Source of the DNA: an uncultured Bacilli bacterium
GTDB lineage: Bacteria; Bacillota_I; Bacilli_A; RF39; UBA660
Assembly: GCA_934090935.1 (NCBI GenBank)
Contig: CAKOKD010000005.1
Coordinates: 28,008-92,007, forward strand
DNA: 64,000 bases
Direction of reading: 5' to 3'
The notes beneath the pieces are model-generated. The model searched no databases and was not told the DNA's origin. It was given only the letters and a program-made list of their open reading frames with translations. Shown here in pieces: positions 42,212-50,312 of the stretch. The translations under genes were made by a program, and so were the position numbers. Each line of letters opens with the position of its first letter. The stretch's first letter is position 1.

Positions 42212-44436
42212 TATAACCTCTCATGGAAAGTTCTAGAAATGACTTCTTCTTGTTGCTTTCTTGTAAGTTTGTTAAATCTTACAGCATATCCACTTACTCT
42301 TATTGTTAAAAGCGGATATTTTTCGGGATTATTCATAGCATCAATTAAAGTTTCTCTGTTTAAAACGTTGATATTTAAATGATGACCTTTGTTTAGCATG
42401 TAGCCATCAAGTAAAGCAACTAAATTTGAGATTTGGTCATTTTCTGTTTTTCCGAGTGAAGCTGGTACAACTGAAAATGTGTTTGAAATGCCATCCTTAC
42501 AACTCTTCTCATAATTTAATTTAGAAACACTGTTGAGTGAACTTATAGCTCCGTTTTTATCACGTCCGTGCATTGGATTAGCTCCAGGAGCAAAAGGCAT
42601 TCCGGATTTTCTTCCGTCAGGAGTTGCTCCAGTTTTTTCTCCATATACAACATTTGATGTAATAGTTAAGATGGACATTGTTGGCTCTGAATCTCTATAT
42701 GTTTTATATTTTTTTAAACAAGAGAAAAAATAATCTGTTAACCAAATAGCTATATTATCTGCTCGATCGTCATCATTTCCATAAGTAGGATATTCTCCTT
42801 CTATTTCAAAATCTGTAACAATTGATGCGGGGTTTCTTATCGGTTTTACTTTTGCATACTTAATTGCGGAAAGTGAATCCACTGCAACTGATAAGCCAGC
42901 TGCTCCGTATGCCATATATCGGTGAACAAAAGTATCATGTAAGGCCATTTGGCTTGCTTCATATGCATATTTGTCATGCATATAATGAATAATGTTCATT
43001 GCATTTGAATAGATATAGGCTATTCTATCAAGAACAATTTTGTATTTTTCTATAACATCGTTATAATCAAGAATATCAGTTTTTATTGGTTCTAGTTCAT
43101 CTAAAACTATATTTCCTGATTTCTCATCAATTCCACCGTTTATCGTATAAAGTAAGGCTTTGGCTAAATTGCATCTAGCTCCAAAAAATTGCATATCTTT
43201 ACCAATACGCATAGCAGAAACACAGCATGCTATTCCATAATCATGACCATAAATTGGTCTCATTAAATCATCATTTTCGTATTGCATTGCACTTGTTTTT
43301 ATACTTATTTTTGCACAATAGTCTTTAAAATTTTGTGGCAAATTCTTAGACCACAATACTGTTATATTTGGTTCTGGTGATGATTCTAAATTTTCTAAAG
43401 TATGAATTATTCTATACGTGGTTTTAGTTACAAGAGACTTGCTTTCATTAAGCATTCCGGCAATAGCACATGTTACCCATGTTGGATCTCCAGAAAAAAG
43501 CTCATCATATTCTGGTGTACGAAGATGTCTTACAAGTCTTAATTTTATAATAAATTGATCTATTAATTCTTGTGCTTCTTCCTCAGTTATTAAATTGTTT
43601 TCTAAATCTTTTTCAATAAAAATATCTAAGAACGCATCAACTCTTCCCAAACTCATTGCAGCTCCATTGTTTTCTTTTACTGCAGCAAGATAAGCAAAAT
43701 ATAACCACTGAATTGCTTCGCGAGAATTTCTGGCAGGTTTTGAAATGTCAAAACCATATGTTGAAGACATTTCTTTAATTGAATTAAGTGCTTTGATTTG
43801 TTCACTTACTTCCTCTCTCATTCTGATTAAATTTTCACTCATTGGACCGTTTAATAGTTTGTTAAGATCGTTTTGCTTTTGATTGATTAAAAAGTCGATT
43901 CCATAAAGTGCAACTCTTCTATAATCACCGATTATTCTTCCTCTACCATATGCATCTGGAAGACCAGTTAGTAATCCTGCATGACGAGCTTTCTTTATAG
44001 TTTCATCATAGGCATCAAACACTCCATCGTTATGAGTTTTTCTATACTTTTTAAACTCATTGATTTTAGAAGTCATATCATAACCATAAATGTTTAATTC
44101 TTTTTCGGCAAGTTTTATTCCCCCATATGGATTTACTATTCTTTTCAATATAGAATCGGTCTGTAATCCAAATATAACTTCATTGTTTTTATCGATATAT
44201 CCTGGTTTGAAAGATGTAATTCCTGAAAATTCATTACAATCTATATCTAGTACATGCTTTATATTTTCCTCTTTTAAAGCATCTTCACAAATCTTCCAAA
44301 CTTTAGAAGTTTTTGCGGAAATTGGCTTTAGAAATGAAAAATCATCTATATATTCCTTATAGTTAACTTGTATGAAGTTTTCAACATTGATTTCACTTTT
44401 CCATATTCCATCTTTAAAATTATCCCAATTGTTCAT
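42211..44436 (-). CDS. pflB: Formate C-acetyltransferase (pyruvate formate-lyase)
   Basis: 741 residues, normal length. Cleaves pyruvate with CoA to acetyl-CoA and formate during anaerobic fermentation. Adjacent active-site cysteines in YGIACCVSAMRIGKDMQFFGARCN (near 405-430), glycyl-radical loop TIRVSGYAVRF near the C-terminus. Start ATG 44436 behind AGGAGTG. An extended -10 (TGATATAAT, 44457-44465) lies close upstream, and a structured RNA with its own promoter and terminator precedes that (44499-44858), so transcription may be controlled at two levels. Confidence 0.97.
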   Translation of the reverse strand: MNNWDNFKDGIWKSEINVENFIQVNYKEYIDDFSFLKPISAKTSKVWKICEDALKEENIKHVLDIDCNEFSGITSFKPGYIDKNNEVIFGLQTDSILKRIVNPYGGIKLAEKELNIYGYDMTSKINEFKKYRKTHNDGVFDAYDETIKKARHAGLLTGLPDAYGRGRIIGDYRRVALYGIDFLINQKQNDLNKLLNGPMSENLIRMREEVSEQIKALNSIKEMSSTYGFDISKPARNSREAIQWLYFAYLAAVKENNGAAMSLGRVDAFLDIFIEKDLENNLITEEEAQELIDQFIIKLRLVRHLRTPEYDELFSGDPTWVTCAIAGMLNESKSLVTKTTYRIIHTLENLESSPEPNITVLWSKNLPQNFKDYCAKISIKTSAMQYENDDLMRPIYGHDYGIACCVSAMRIGKDMQFFGARCNLAKALLYTINGGIDEKSGNIVLDELEPIKTDILDYNDVIEKYKIVLDRIAYIYSNAMNIIHYMHDKYAYEASQMALHDTFVHRYMAYGAAGLSVAVDSLSAIKYAKVKPIRNPASIVTDFEIEGEYPTYGNDDDRADNIAIWLTDYFFSCLKKYKTYRDSEPTMSILTITSNVVYGEKTGATPDGRKSGMPFAPGANPMHGRDKNGAISSLNSVSKLNYEKSCKDGISNTFSVVPASLGKTENDQISNLVALLDGYMLNKGHHLNINVLNRETLIDAMNNPEKYPLLTIRVSGYAVRFNKLTRKQQEEVISRTFHERL

Positions 44437-44498
44437 AATTATTCACTCCTATTGTATTAATTATATCATTTAAAATCATATTTTGTTATTTTTTCCAC

Positions 44499-44532
44499 AA
44501 AAAAACTCTAGCCTGATAAACTAGAATTTTTT
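44499..44532 (-). terminator. Intrinsic terminator at the end of the pflB leader RNA
   Basis: Minus strand AAAAAATTCTAG pairs with CTAGAGTTTTTT (12 pairs, one T-G) around a 9-nt loop. It lies 62 bases before the pflB start codon. Confidence 0.75.
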
Positions 44533-44823
44533 CGAGTTTCTGAATAAATAATTTCGAAAATTATCAGTAATCAAAATTATTTCATAACCTATGCGAGTTT
44601 TCTTTCTCAATATACGTATATACTTAGTCGCGGTTATAATCCATAATGGACATTCGCTTCTATAGTGTTTAATATAATCATTAACAAGATAAATAACCAT
44701 ATTAATGTATCACACTTACCACCATTATAGTCAAAATAACATGTGCACATCCCGTACACGATACATAGTTTTAATCCGTTAAAAGTATGTATTAATAAAA
44801 TCATTGACTACTCTCTACTAAGT
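44499..44823 (-). ncRNA. Structured leader or independent non-coding RNA upstream of pflB
   Basis: About 325 nt without a coding frame between topB and pflB. It starts at the promoter 44830-44858 and ends in an intrinsic terminator. Pairings seen: a 13-bp hairpin with one C-C mismatch and CGGA loop (44761-44792); a 6-bp hairpin (44743-44759); long-range 7-bp pairing of 44722-44728 with 44643-44649; 6+4 bp pairing of 44628-44637 with 44584-44596; and a 9-bp pairing (44546-44554 with 44574-44582). TTTTCGA/TCGAAAA (44554-44560 with 44529-44535) would compete with the terminator stem. I see no tmRNA, RNase P, SRP, 6S or ZTP (pfl) riboswitch signature. Riboswitch-like leader versus small RNA is undecided. 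Confidence 0.6.
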
Positions 44824-44829
44824 AATTTA

Positions 44830-44858
44830 ATTATAATTTTTTTCAAGCCAATTGTCAA
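44830..44858 (-). promoter_or_regulatory. Consensus promoter of the pflB leader RNA
   Basis: Minus strand TTGACA (44858-44853), exactly 17 nt, TATAAT (44835-44830): perfect consensus. It begins right after the topB stop codon. Confidence 0.85.
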
Positions 44859-44862
44859 TAGT

Positions 44863-46992
44863 TTAATTGCTAAAATCAAAAACAACTGATTTTTTTTCAT
44901 CCAGTTTTAGTTTTGAGTCAAATTTTTTCCCATTTTTAGATATAAACCCTTCTATTTTTGAAGAATATCCTTTTGACAAAATCAATTCAGCATTAGCCTT
45001 TGATATTGTTCTGGAACATATATTTAAACTTATTTTAAAATCGCATTGCTTATAGTTTCTGCAACAATAATTGTATCTTGATCTAATAACGTCGTCACCA
45101 CATTTTGGACATTTTCCAATAATGTCGCCATAGAATCCGATGTTTGTATCTTGTTCTAAAGGTTTCGATTCTGTGTTAAACACCTGTTTTATTTCGTCTT
45201 CAGCTATTTTTACAGAATCGTTAATTGTTATTTCTCCATGAAAAACCTTTTTTAGTGCTTGTCCTAATTCGCTTGTTTTGTACTTATCCATTTGTATGCC
45301 CATTTGGCTTAAAGAGTTAATTAGAAATTCGCCATCCGGTAAAATTGTATAAACATCATTTTTTAAAGCTATGTATTTGCTGTTTATTGCATTGCTAATT
45401 ATATCAGTTCTTGTTGCTTGAGTTCCAAGTTCCAATCCTTGAAAGATAGCTTTGTAATCCTCTGTATCGTCGATTTCTTCTCCATTTATAGTAAAAGTTT
45501 CACCCTCTTGTAAATCATCGAGTTCCTTTTTTTCTTTTCTAAACGGATTTTCCAAATATGTGTTTAATGTTGCAATAGTGTAGTGTTTTGGAGCACTAGT
45601 TTCTTTCTCTTTTGGAATAAAATTTATATTAATTTCATCACTAATATTTAAATTTGGTAAAAGTTTGTCCTTTGTATTATACTTATCATATTTAGTCCAT
45701 CCTGGTTGTTGAATAACGTTTCCTTTTAAAACGAACTCTTCATAGTCTCCTACTTTTATAGTTATCTCTGTTTTTTGAATTTTACATGGTTCTTTGCAAA
45801 ATACAGCGATAAATCGTTGAAATACCACTTGATACACCAAGAATTCCTCATCGGTTAAATTCTCTTTCTTTGGAATTTTATATGTTGGAGTTAATGCTGA
45901 ATGGGACTCAATTTTTGAATCATCAAATATAGTTTTCTTATCTTTAAATTCTACTGCGTAGCCCATTTTGGAAATCGTTGCCAAGATAGATTTTACTTTG
46001 TTTTTCTCGTTTGTTGCTAAGTATTCTGAATTTGTACGTGGATATGTCAAAAAACCACTTTCGTATAGTTTTTGTACTATAGATAAAGACTTTTCCATAG
46101 ACATTTTATAACGTTTTCCTAATTGATTTTGTAATTTACTTAAAGAATATAGCTTTCCAGGATTGAGTGTGTCTTCTTTTACTTTTTTGCTTGTAACAAC
46201 AGCTTTGCATTGATTATATTTTTGACATAGTTGAATGCAATTGTTTTTCTTTATTTTATCAAATTTCTCTTTACTATTTAATTCAATTTCTTCTCCATTT
46301 GTAAGTTCTTTACTAATCATTCCGTAATAAATGTCAGGTTTAAAATTTTTTATTTCCATGTCTCGATCATAGATAGCTTTAACGATTGGAACAATGACTC
46401 TACCGACACGCAAAAGGGTACCTGTTTTTAAAGTTGCATATCTAGTTAAATTGACTCCATATAACCAATCAATATAAGTTCTTGCAAAACCTTCATTTGC
46501 TAAGTTGTCATATTCTTTTTCATCTTTTAGATTATTTAGTTGTTCATTAATAGTTATTTCCGTTTGATCAGGAAGCCATATTCTTAAAAACTTTTTTTCT
46601 TGTTTTAAAGCATTTTGAACAATCAATCTTACAATGATTTCTCCTTCTCTATCAGAATCCCCAGCATTGACAATTGTATCGACATCATCACGATTACATA
46701 ATTCTTTTATAAGATTGTATTTTTTTTCAATTCCATCAGAAGAATATTTTCGATTGTTCTTTACAAGTTTAAATTTAAAATCTTTAGGAAAACATGGAAT
46801 GTTTTCAAGTTTCCATTTATAGTCCGGATTTTCTTCATAGTCTTCAATATCAGAAAGTGTAAATAAATGGCCAAAAGCATTTACTATAATATATTGATCA
46901 TTTTGATAATATCCGTTGGTTAATTTCATGTTTCCTATTGCTGAAGCGATTGCGCGGCATACGGTTGGTTTCTCTGCAATAACAAGTATCAT
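44863..46992 (-). CDS. topB: DNA topoisomerase III (type IA)
   Basis: 709 residues. Toprim domain at the start (VIAEKPTV with the catalytic Glu; NAGDSDREGEII with the DxDxE metal site near 100), the arch domains, and the active-site Tyr in GFLTYPRTNSEYL (near 325). A C-terminal zinc-ribbon remnant CPKCGDDV...CCRNYKQC (near 640) is followed by a second beta segment. Relaxes and decatenates DNA. Start ATG 46992; a TGA-TATAAT extended -10 lies about 40 bases upstream. Transcribed alone. Confidence 0.93.
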   Translation of the reverse strand: MILVIAEKPTVCRAIASAIGNMKLTNGYYQNDQYIIVNAFGHLFTLSDIEDYEENPDYKWKLENIPCFPKDFKFKLVKNNRKYSSDGIEKKYNLIKELCNRDDVDTIVNAGDSDREGEIIVRLIVQNALKQEKKFLRIWLPDQTEITINEQLNNLKDEKEYDNLANEGFARTYIDWLYGVNLTRYATLKTGTLLRVGRVIVPIVKAIYDRDMEIKNFKPDIYYGMISKELTNGEEIELNSKEKFDKIKKNNCIQLCQKYNQCKAVVTSKKVKEDTLNPGKLYSLSKLQNQLGKRYKMSMEKSLSIVQKLYESGFLTYPRTNSEYLATNEKNKVKSILATISKMGYAVEFKDKKTIFDDSKIESHSALTPTYKIPKKENLTDEEFLVYQVVFQRFIAVFCKEPCKIQKTEITIKVGDYEEFVLKGNVIQQPGWTKYDKYNTKDKLLPNLNISDEININFIPKEKETSAPKHYTIATLNTYLENPFRKEKKELDDLQEGETFTINGEEIDDTEDYKAIFQGLELGTQATRTDIISNAINSKYIALKNDVYTILPDGEFLINSLSQMGIQMDKYKTSELGQALKKVFHGEITINDSVKIAEDEIKQVFNTESKPLEQDTNIGFYGDIIGKCPKCGDDVIRSRYNYCCRNYKQCDFKISLNICSRTISKANAELILSKGYSSKIEGFISKNGKKFDSKLKLDEKKSVVFDFSN

Positions 46993-47112
46993 CTTTTCAC
47001 ATCCAAACTATAAGTTATTATATCATACTTTGTTTAGATGCGCTCTTAATTTAGCTATTAAAAGTAGTAAATAGAATAGAAATCGGTAAAGATATTAATA
47101 GGAGGAGATAGT

Positions 47113-47844
47113 ATGGATGAAATAATAAAAGCATTTTATAATTGTAAAAAGATTGGATGGATAGAAAGCGCTGGTTGTGGATATAATTCAGTTGGCAGAA
47201 CATTCGAGAAAATGGTTGGAATCAAAGAAAACTCTAGTCCCTTGGCTGATATAAATGGATTCGAAATTAAAACCAAATGTAGCAAAGTTCATTCAAATAT
47301 AACCTTATTTAGTTGCTCTCCTTTTAATTATGGTGATATTGACTGTTTTAGAATTACTTTAGGAAAAGATGACGAAGCTTTGCATGATTCCAAAGTTTTG
47401 TTTTTGTCAGTATGGAAGAAAGAAAAATTCTTTGTGAATGACAAGTATTTAGTAAAGTTGATTATAGATGAGGATTTTGGCGTAATAAGCATTAAAGTTT
47501 ATGAGAAATACACTGAAAAGTTTATCACTGAAGTTGTATGGTTATTTGAACAAATGGAGCAAAGAATAAATGAAAAATGTAAAAATTTAGTTTTTGTGGA
47601 TGCAGATAAATGTATTAAAAACAATAAAGTATTTTTTAGATATAATAGCTTGTCCTTTTTTGAACTAAAATCAGTGGATACTTTTTATAATCTTATAAAA
47701 AATGGAACAATTAGCATTACTTTTAATATTGGAGTATATAAAAGTGGAAAATATTTTGGAAAGCCATATAATCATGGAATTAATTTTTGCATAAGAGAAA
47801 AAGATGTTGAACTACTCTATAATAAAATTTTACATATTAATTAA
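47113..47844 (+). CDS. MvaI/BcnI-type restriction endonuclease-like protein, orphan
   Basis: 243 residues. KKIGWIESAGCGYNSVGRTFEKMVGI (12-37) and the following PLADINGFEIKTK (43-55) match the N-terminal active-site region of the MvaI/BcnI family. Asp46 and Glu50-x-Lys52 form the D...ExK metal site; ITLFSCSPFN is the next conserved block. MvaI and BcnI are monomeric type II enzymes cutting CCWGG/CCSGG sites. No DNA methyltransferase is encoded nearby, so if it is active, host protection must come from elsewhere. Start ATG behind AGGAGGAGATAGT. Convergent with the tRNA genes. Confidence 0.75.
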   Translation: MDEIIKAFYNCKKIGWIESAGCGYNSVGRTFEKMVGIKENSSPLADINGFEIKTKCSKVHSNITLFSCSPFNYGDIDCFRITLGKDDEALHDSKVLFLSVWKKEKFFVNDKYLVKLIIDEDFGVISIKVYEKYTEKFITEVVWLFEQMEQRINEKCKNLVFVDADKCIKNNKVFFRYNSLSFFELKSVDTFYNLIKNGTISITFNIGVYKSGKYFGKPYNHGINFCIREKDVELLYNKILHIN

Positions 47845-47907
47845 ATTAGTAAATACTTCCAGTAATGCAAAATCATGTAGTTAATTTATTAAATAATTTA
47901 TAAAATG

Positions 47908-47927
47908 GTACCTAAATAGTACCTAAA
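47908..47927. repeat. Tandem 9-mer just beyond the tRNA-Pro gene
   Basis: GTACCTAAA occurs twice with an 11-base period. A similar doublet (GGAGTAATT, 12-base period) lies at 48733-48753, beyond the 3' end of tRNA-Lys. In the plus direction such doublets encode short peptides like those ending tRNA-targeting integrases, but no integrase ORF remains. Confidence 0.3.
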
Positions 47928-47957
47928 AAAAACAAAAACCCAGGTAAAACCTAGGTT
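47928..47957 (-). terminator. Terminator of the tRNA-Arg/tRNA-Pro unit
   Basis: Minus strand AACCTAGG-TTTTA-CCTGGGTT (8 pairs, one T-G) followed by TTTGTTTTTTT, 11 bases after the CCA end of tRNA-Pro. Confidence 0.8.
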
Positions 47958-47967
47958 AAAATTCAAC

Positions 47968-48044
47968 TGGTCGAGAAGACAGGATTCGAACCTGCGACCC
48001 CTAGTTCCCAAAACTAGTGCACTACCAAGCTGTGCTACTTCTCG
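47968..48044 (-). tRNA. tRNA-Pro (UGG)
   Basis: 77 nt including encoded CCA. Acceptor CGAGAAG/CTTCTCG, anticodon loop TTTGGGA between CTAGT/ACTAG, T-loop GGTTCGAATCC. Confidence 0.95.
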
Positions 48045-48052
48045 ATTTAATA

Positions 48053-48129
48053 TGGTGCGCCCAAAGGGAGTCGAACCCCTAACCTTTAGATCCGTAGTCT
48101 AACGCTCTATCCAATTGAGCTATGAGCGC
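48053..48129 (-). tRNA. tRNA-Arg (ACG)
   Basis: 77 nt with encoded CCA. Acceptor GCGCTCA/TGGGCGC, anticodon loop CTACGGA, T-arm GGTTCGACTCC. The A34 would be edited to inosine by TadA. First gene of a two-tRNA unit. Confidence 0.95.
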
Positions 48130-48161
48130 ATAGATTATGCACACAAATGAATTACTATTTC

Positions 48162-48189
48162 ATTATAGCATAAAAATTTTAAAATTCAA
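48162..48189 (-). promoter_or_regulatory. Promoter of the tRNA-Arg/tRNA-Pro unit
   Basis: Minus strand TTGAAT (48189-48184), 16-nt spacer, TATAAT (48167-48162) with TGC before it (extended -10), about 32 bases before tRNA-Arg. Confidence 0.7.
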
Positions 48190-48347
48190 GTTTTTTTTAG
48201 CATTTATGCTTTTTTCATAATCTTATAATCTTATTAATTATAAGTTTGTATACTCAAACCTATAATCAGTATACTATAAATTATGAAAAATTAATCAAAA
48301 GTATTCATTGACGTATATTCTTGATAAACATCTTTTAATAATTAAAA

Positions 48348-48376
48348 TTGACAAAAAGATAAAAATACAATAGAAT
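48348..48376 (+). promoter_or_regulatory. Promoter of the DUF2188 gene
   Basis: TTGACA (48348-48353), 17-nt spacer, TAGAAT (48371-48376). The stretch 48190-48347 between this and the tRNA-Arg promoter holds no gene I can see. Confidence 0.75.
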
Positions 48377-48439
48377 TATTATAGAGTGTCTAAATAGCAG
48401 TATCTTTTAGCGATTTTTTTAATATGGGAAGGTGGTTCA

Positions 48440-48670
48440 ATGCGAAAAAATCAACACGTTACTAAAAATGGAGATAAATGGCAAGTTATTGGTGAAAAGA
48501 ACAAAAGAGCAACAAAATTGTTTGAAACACAAAAAGAGGCAATTAAATATGGAAGAGAATTAGCTGTTAAACAAAAAGCTGAACTTGTTATTCATGGGGA
48601 GAACGGAAAAATAAGAGATAAAGATTCATATGGAAACGATCCATATCCTCCTAGAGATAAAAAAATGTAG
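48440..48670 (+). CDS. DUF2188-domain small protein
   Basis: 76 residues from ATG 48440 behind GGAAGGTGG. HVTKNGDKWQVIGEKNKRATKLFETQKEAIKYGRELAVKQKAELVIHGENGKIRDKDSYGNDPYPPRD covers the complete DUF2188 fold: a small beta-beta-alpha-beta unit with the typical ending IHGxxGxIRxxxSYGxDPxP. Members are common in bacteria and phages, with no established function. Its own promoter and terminator make it a one-gene unit inserted on the opposite strand between two tRNA clusters. Confidence 0.88.
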   Translation: MRKNQHVTKNGDKWQVIGEKNKRATKLFETQKEAIKYGRELAVKQKAELVIHGENGKIRDKDSYGNDPYPPRDKKM

Positions 48671-48671
48671 A

Positions 48672-48702
48672 AAAACGCCATATCAAAAAGGCGTTTTTTA
48701 TT
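48672..48702 (+). terminator. Terminator of the DUF2188 gene
   Basis: AAAACGCC-ATATCAAAAA-GGCGTTTT followed by TTATTTT: 8-bp stem right after the stop codon. Confidence 0.85.
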
Positions 48703-48794
48703 TTAAAAAATTCTTACATTTAATCAATATTCGGAGTAATTTTAGGAGTAATTATTAAAAAAAACACGAAATATCGTGCTTTCTAGACATAAAA

Positions 48795-48870
48795 TGGTGT
48801 CCCGTTGGGAATTCGAATCCCAGACCCTCTGATTAAAAGTCAGATGCTCTACCAGCTGAGCTAACGGAAC
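48795..48870 (-). tRNA. tRNA-Lys (UUU)
   Basis: 76 nt with encoded CCA. Anticodon loop CTTTTAA between CTGA/TCAG; acceptor GTTCCGT/ACGGGAC. Last gene of the six-tRNA unit. Confidence 0.95.
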
Positions 48871-48876
48871 ATTTTT

Positions 48877-48952
48877 TGGTTGCCTCGGAAGGGTTCGAAC
48901 CTTCGGAATGTCAGAGTCAAAGTCTGATGCCTTACCACTTGGCTACGAGGCA
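48877..48952 (-). tRNA. tRNA-Gln (UUG)
   Basis: 76 nt with encoded CCA. Anticodon loop CTTTGAC; acceptor TGCCTCG/CGAGGCA. Confidence 0.95.
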
Positions 48953-48959
48953 ATTAAAG

Positions 48960-49043
48960 TGGTGGAAGGTCATGGATTCGAACCATGGAACCCTAGAGAA
49001 CAGATTTACAGTCTGCCGCGTTTGACCACTTCGCTAACCTTCC
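48960..49043 (-). tRNA. tRNA-Tyr (GUA)
   Basis: 84 nt with encoded CCA and a long variable arm, as expected for bacterial tRNA-Tyr. Anticodon loop CTGTAAA; acceptor GGAAGGT/ACCTTCC. Confidence 0.95.
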
Positions 49044-49048
49044 ATAAG

Positions 49049-49124
49049 TGGTGCCGACAGAGGGAGTCGAACCCCCAACCTACTGATTACAAGTCAGTTG
49101 CGCTGCCAGTTACGCTATGTCGGC
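49049..49124 (-). tRNA. tRNA-Thr (UGU)
   Basis: 76 nt with encoded CCA. Anticodon loop CTTGTAA; acceptor GCCGACA/TGTCGGC. Confidence 0.95.
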
Positions 49125-49127
49125 AAA

Positions 49128-49204
49128 TGGTGGGCGATATAGGACTCGAACCTATGACCCCCTGCTTGTAAGGCAGGTGCTCTAACCAACTGAGCTAATC
49201 GCCC
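49128..49204 (-). tRNA. tRNA-Val (UAC)
   Basis: 77 nt with encoded CCA. Anticodon loop CTTACAA between CCTGC/GCAGG; acceptor GGGCGAT/ATCGCCC. Confidence 0.95.
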
Positions 49205-49209
49205 GCTTA

Positions 49210-49298
49210 TGGTGCCTAAGGCCGGACTTGAACCGGCACGAGCTTTAACACTCGCAGGATTTTAAGTCCTGTGCGTCTACCTATTCCGCCACTTAGGC
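49210..49298 (-). tRNA. tRNA-Leu (UAA)
   Basis: 89 nt with encoded CCA and a long variable arm (class II). Anticodon loop CTTAAAA between CAGGA/TCCTG. First gene of the six-tRNA unit. Confidence 0.95.
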
Positions 49299-49329
49299 AG
49301 CACCAAACGGTGTCAATCAAGACTATTTG

Positions 49330-49358
49330 AGTATATCGCAAAATTTGTAATAAATCAA
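49330..49358 (-). promoter_or_regulatory. Promoter of the Leu-Val-Thr-Tyr-Gln-Lys tRNA unit
   Basis: Minus strand TTGATT (49358-49353), 17-nt spacer, TATACT (49335-49330), about 32 bases before tRNA-Leu. Confidence 0.7.
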
Positions 49359-49400
49359 TACTAATCATTTAATTTATGTACAAAATATTAATATACAAAA

Positions 49401-49476
<76 letters not shown>

Positions 49477-49484
49477 AAAAAAAA

Positions 49485-49561
49485 TGGCGGTCCGTACGGG
49501 ATTCGAACCCGTGATCTTCTGCGTGACAGGCAGACGTCATAGGCCTCTAGACTAACGGACC
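49485..49561 (-). tRNA. tRNA-Asp (GUC)
   Basis: 77 nt with encoded CCA and discriminator G, typical for Asp. Anticodon loop CTGTCAC; acceptor GGTCCGT/ACGGACC. Confidence 0.95.
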
Positions 49562-49562
49562 A

Positions 49563-49639
<77 letters not shown>

Positions 49640-49646
49640 ATATATA

Positions 49647-49736
49647 TGGCGGAGGAAAAGGGATTCGAACCCCTGCGCCGTTGCCGACCTGCTGGTTTTC
49701 AAGACCAGTCCCTTCAACCAACTTGGGTATTCCTCC
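49647..49736 (-). tRNA. tRNA-Ser (UGA)
   Basis: 90 nt with encoded CCA and a long variable arm. Anticodon loop CTTGAAA between CTGGT/ACCAG; acceptor GGAGGAA/TTCCTCC. First gene of the Ser-fMet-Asp-Phe unit. Confidence 0.95.
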
Positions 49737-49769
49737 AATTAATTTTAGTCTTCTGACATGAACAAATTG

Positions 49770-49799
49770 ATTATATCATATAAAATTTACAATAGTCAA
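49770..49799 (-). promoter_or_regulatory. Promoter of the Ser-fMet-Asp-Phe tRNA unit
   Basis: Minus strand TTGACT (49799-49794), 18-nt spacer, TATAAT (49775-49770) with TGA before it (extended -10). Confidence 0.7.
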
Positions 49800-49876
49800 T
49801 AATTTTTTATGCATTTTCAACTATTTTATATAATATGTGTAATCCCAATAATCTTATCCTTCCATAATGAGTCTCA

Positions 49877-50233
49877 TTACTTAGACGAATCATGTATATC
49901 GGTGATTTTTTCATTTATCCATAATGGTAAGTGATGTTTTAGTGGAGAAAACCCTCTTATGGATTCCTTTATTATTTTATTCCTTGACATTCTATAATTT
50001 AAATCTTTCACTGAAAGTATACATTTCTTAGAAGAATAATCTATATTTATAATCTCAACATAAATCTTTTCTCCTAATTCTGCATAATCATTCACGTTTT
50101 TAATAAAATTATCAGCTATTTCAGAAATATGTATCAAACCACAAAAGTCATTTGGCATTCTAACAAAAATACCATAGTTTTCTATTCCTGTCACAATTCC
50201 TTCAACAACACTTCCAACTTTTAAGTTTTCCAT
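49877..50233 (-). CDS. S1 RNA-binding domain protein (YugI/GSP13-like)
   Basis: 118 residues. One S1 domain (about 3-73): LKVGSVVEGIVTGIENYGIFVRMPNDFCGLIHISEIADNFIKNVNDY, LGEKIYVEIINID, KKCILSVKDLNY. The remaining 45 residues are a basic tail with PLKHHLPLWI, which also occurs in YugI/CvfD-type proteins of Firmicutes. Members bind ribosomes or RNA and influence translation or stress. Start ATG behind GAGGTGCAAT. Divergent from the NifU-like gene. Confidence 0.85.
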   Translation of the reverse strand: MENLKVGSVVEGIVTGIENYGIFVRMPNDFCGLIHISEIADNFIKNVNDYAELGEKIYVEIINIDYSSKKCILSVKDLNYRMSRNKIIKESIRGFSPLKHHLPLWINEKITDIHDSSK

Positions 50234-50312
50234 ATTGCACCTCTAGTAGATTATATCAAATATTCTTTACTTTGTAAAAACTTTTAGTTATAATTTTCAG
50301 TAGGTGATGAAA

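Noticed and set aside
48908..49171. 87-aa plus-strand ORF with strings such as RESNPQPTDYKS
   Set aside because: It runs antisense through the tRNA-Gln, Tyr, Thr and Val genes. Such peptides are a well-known artefact of translating tRNA clusters.
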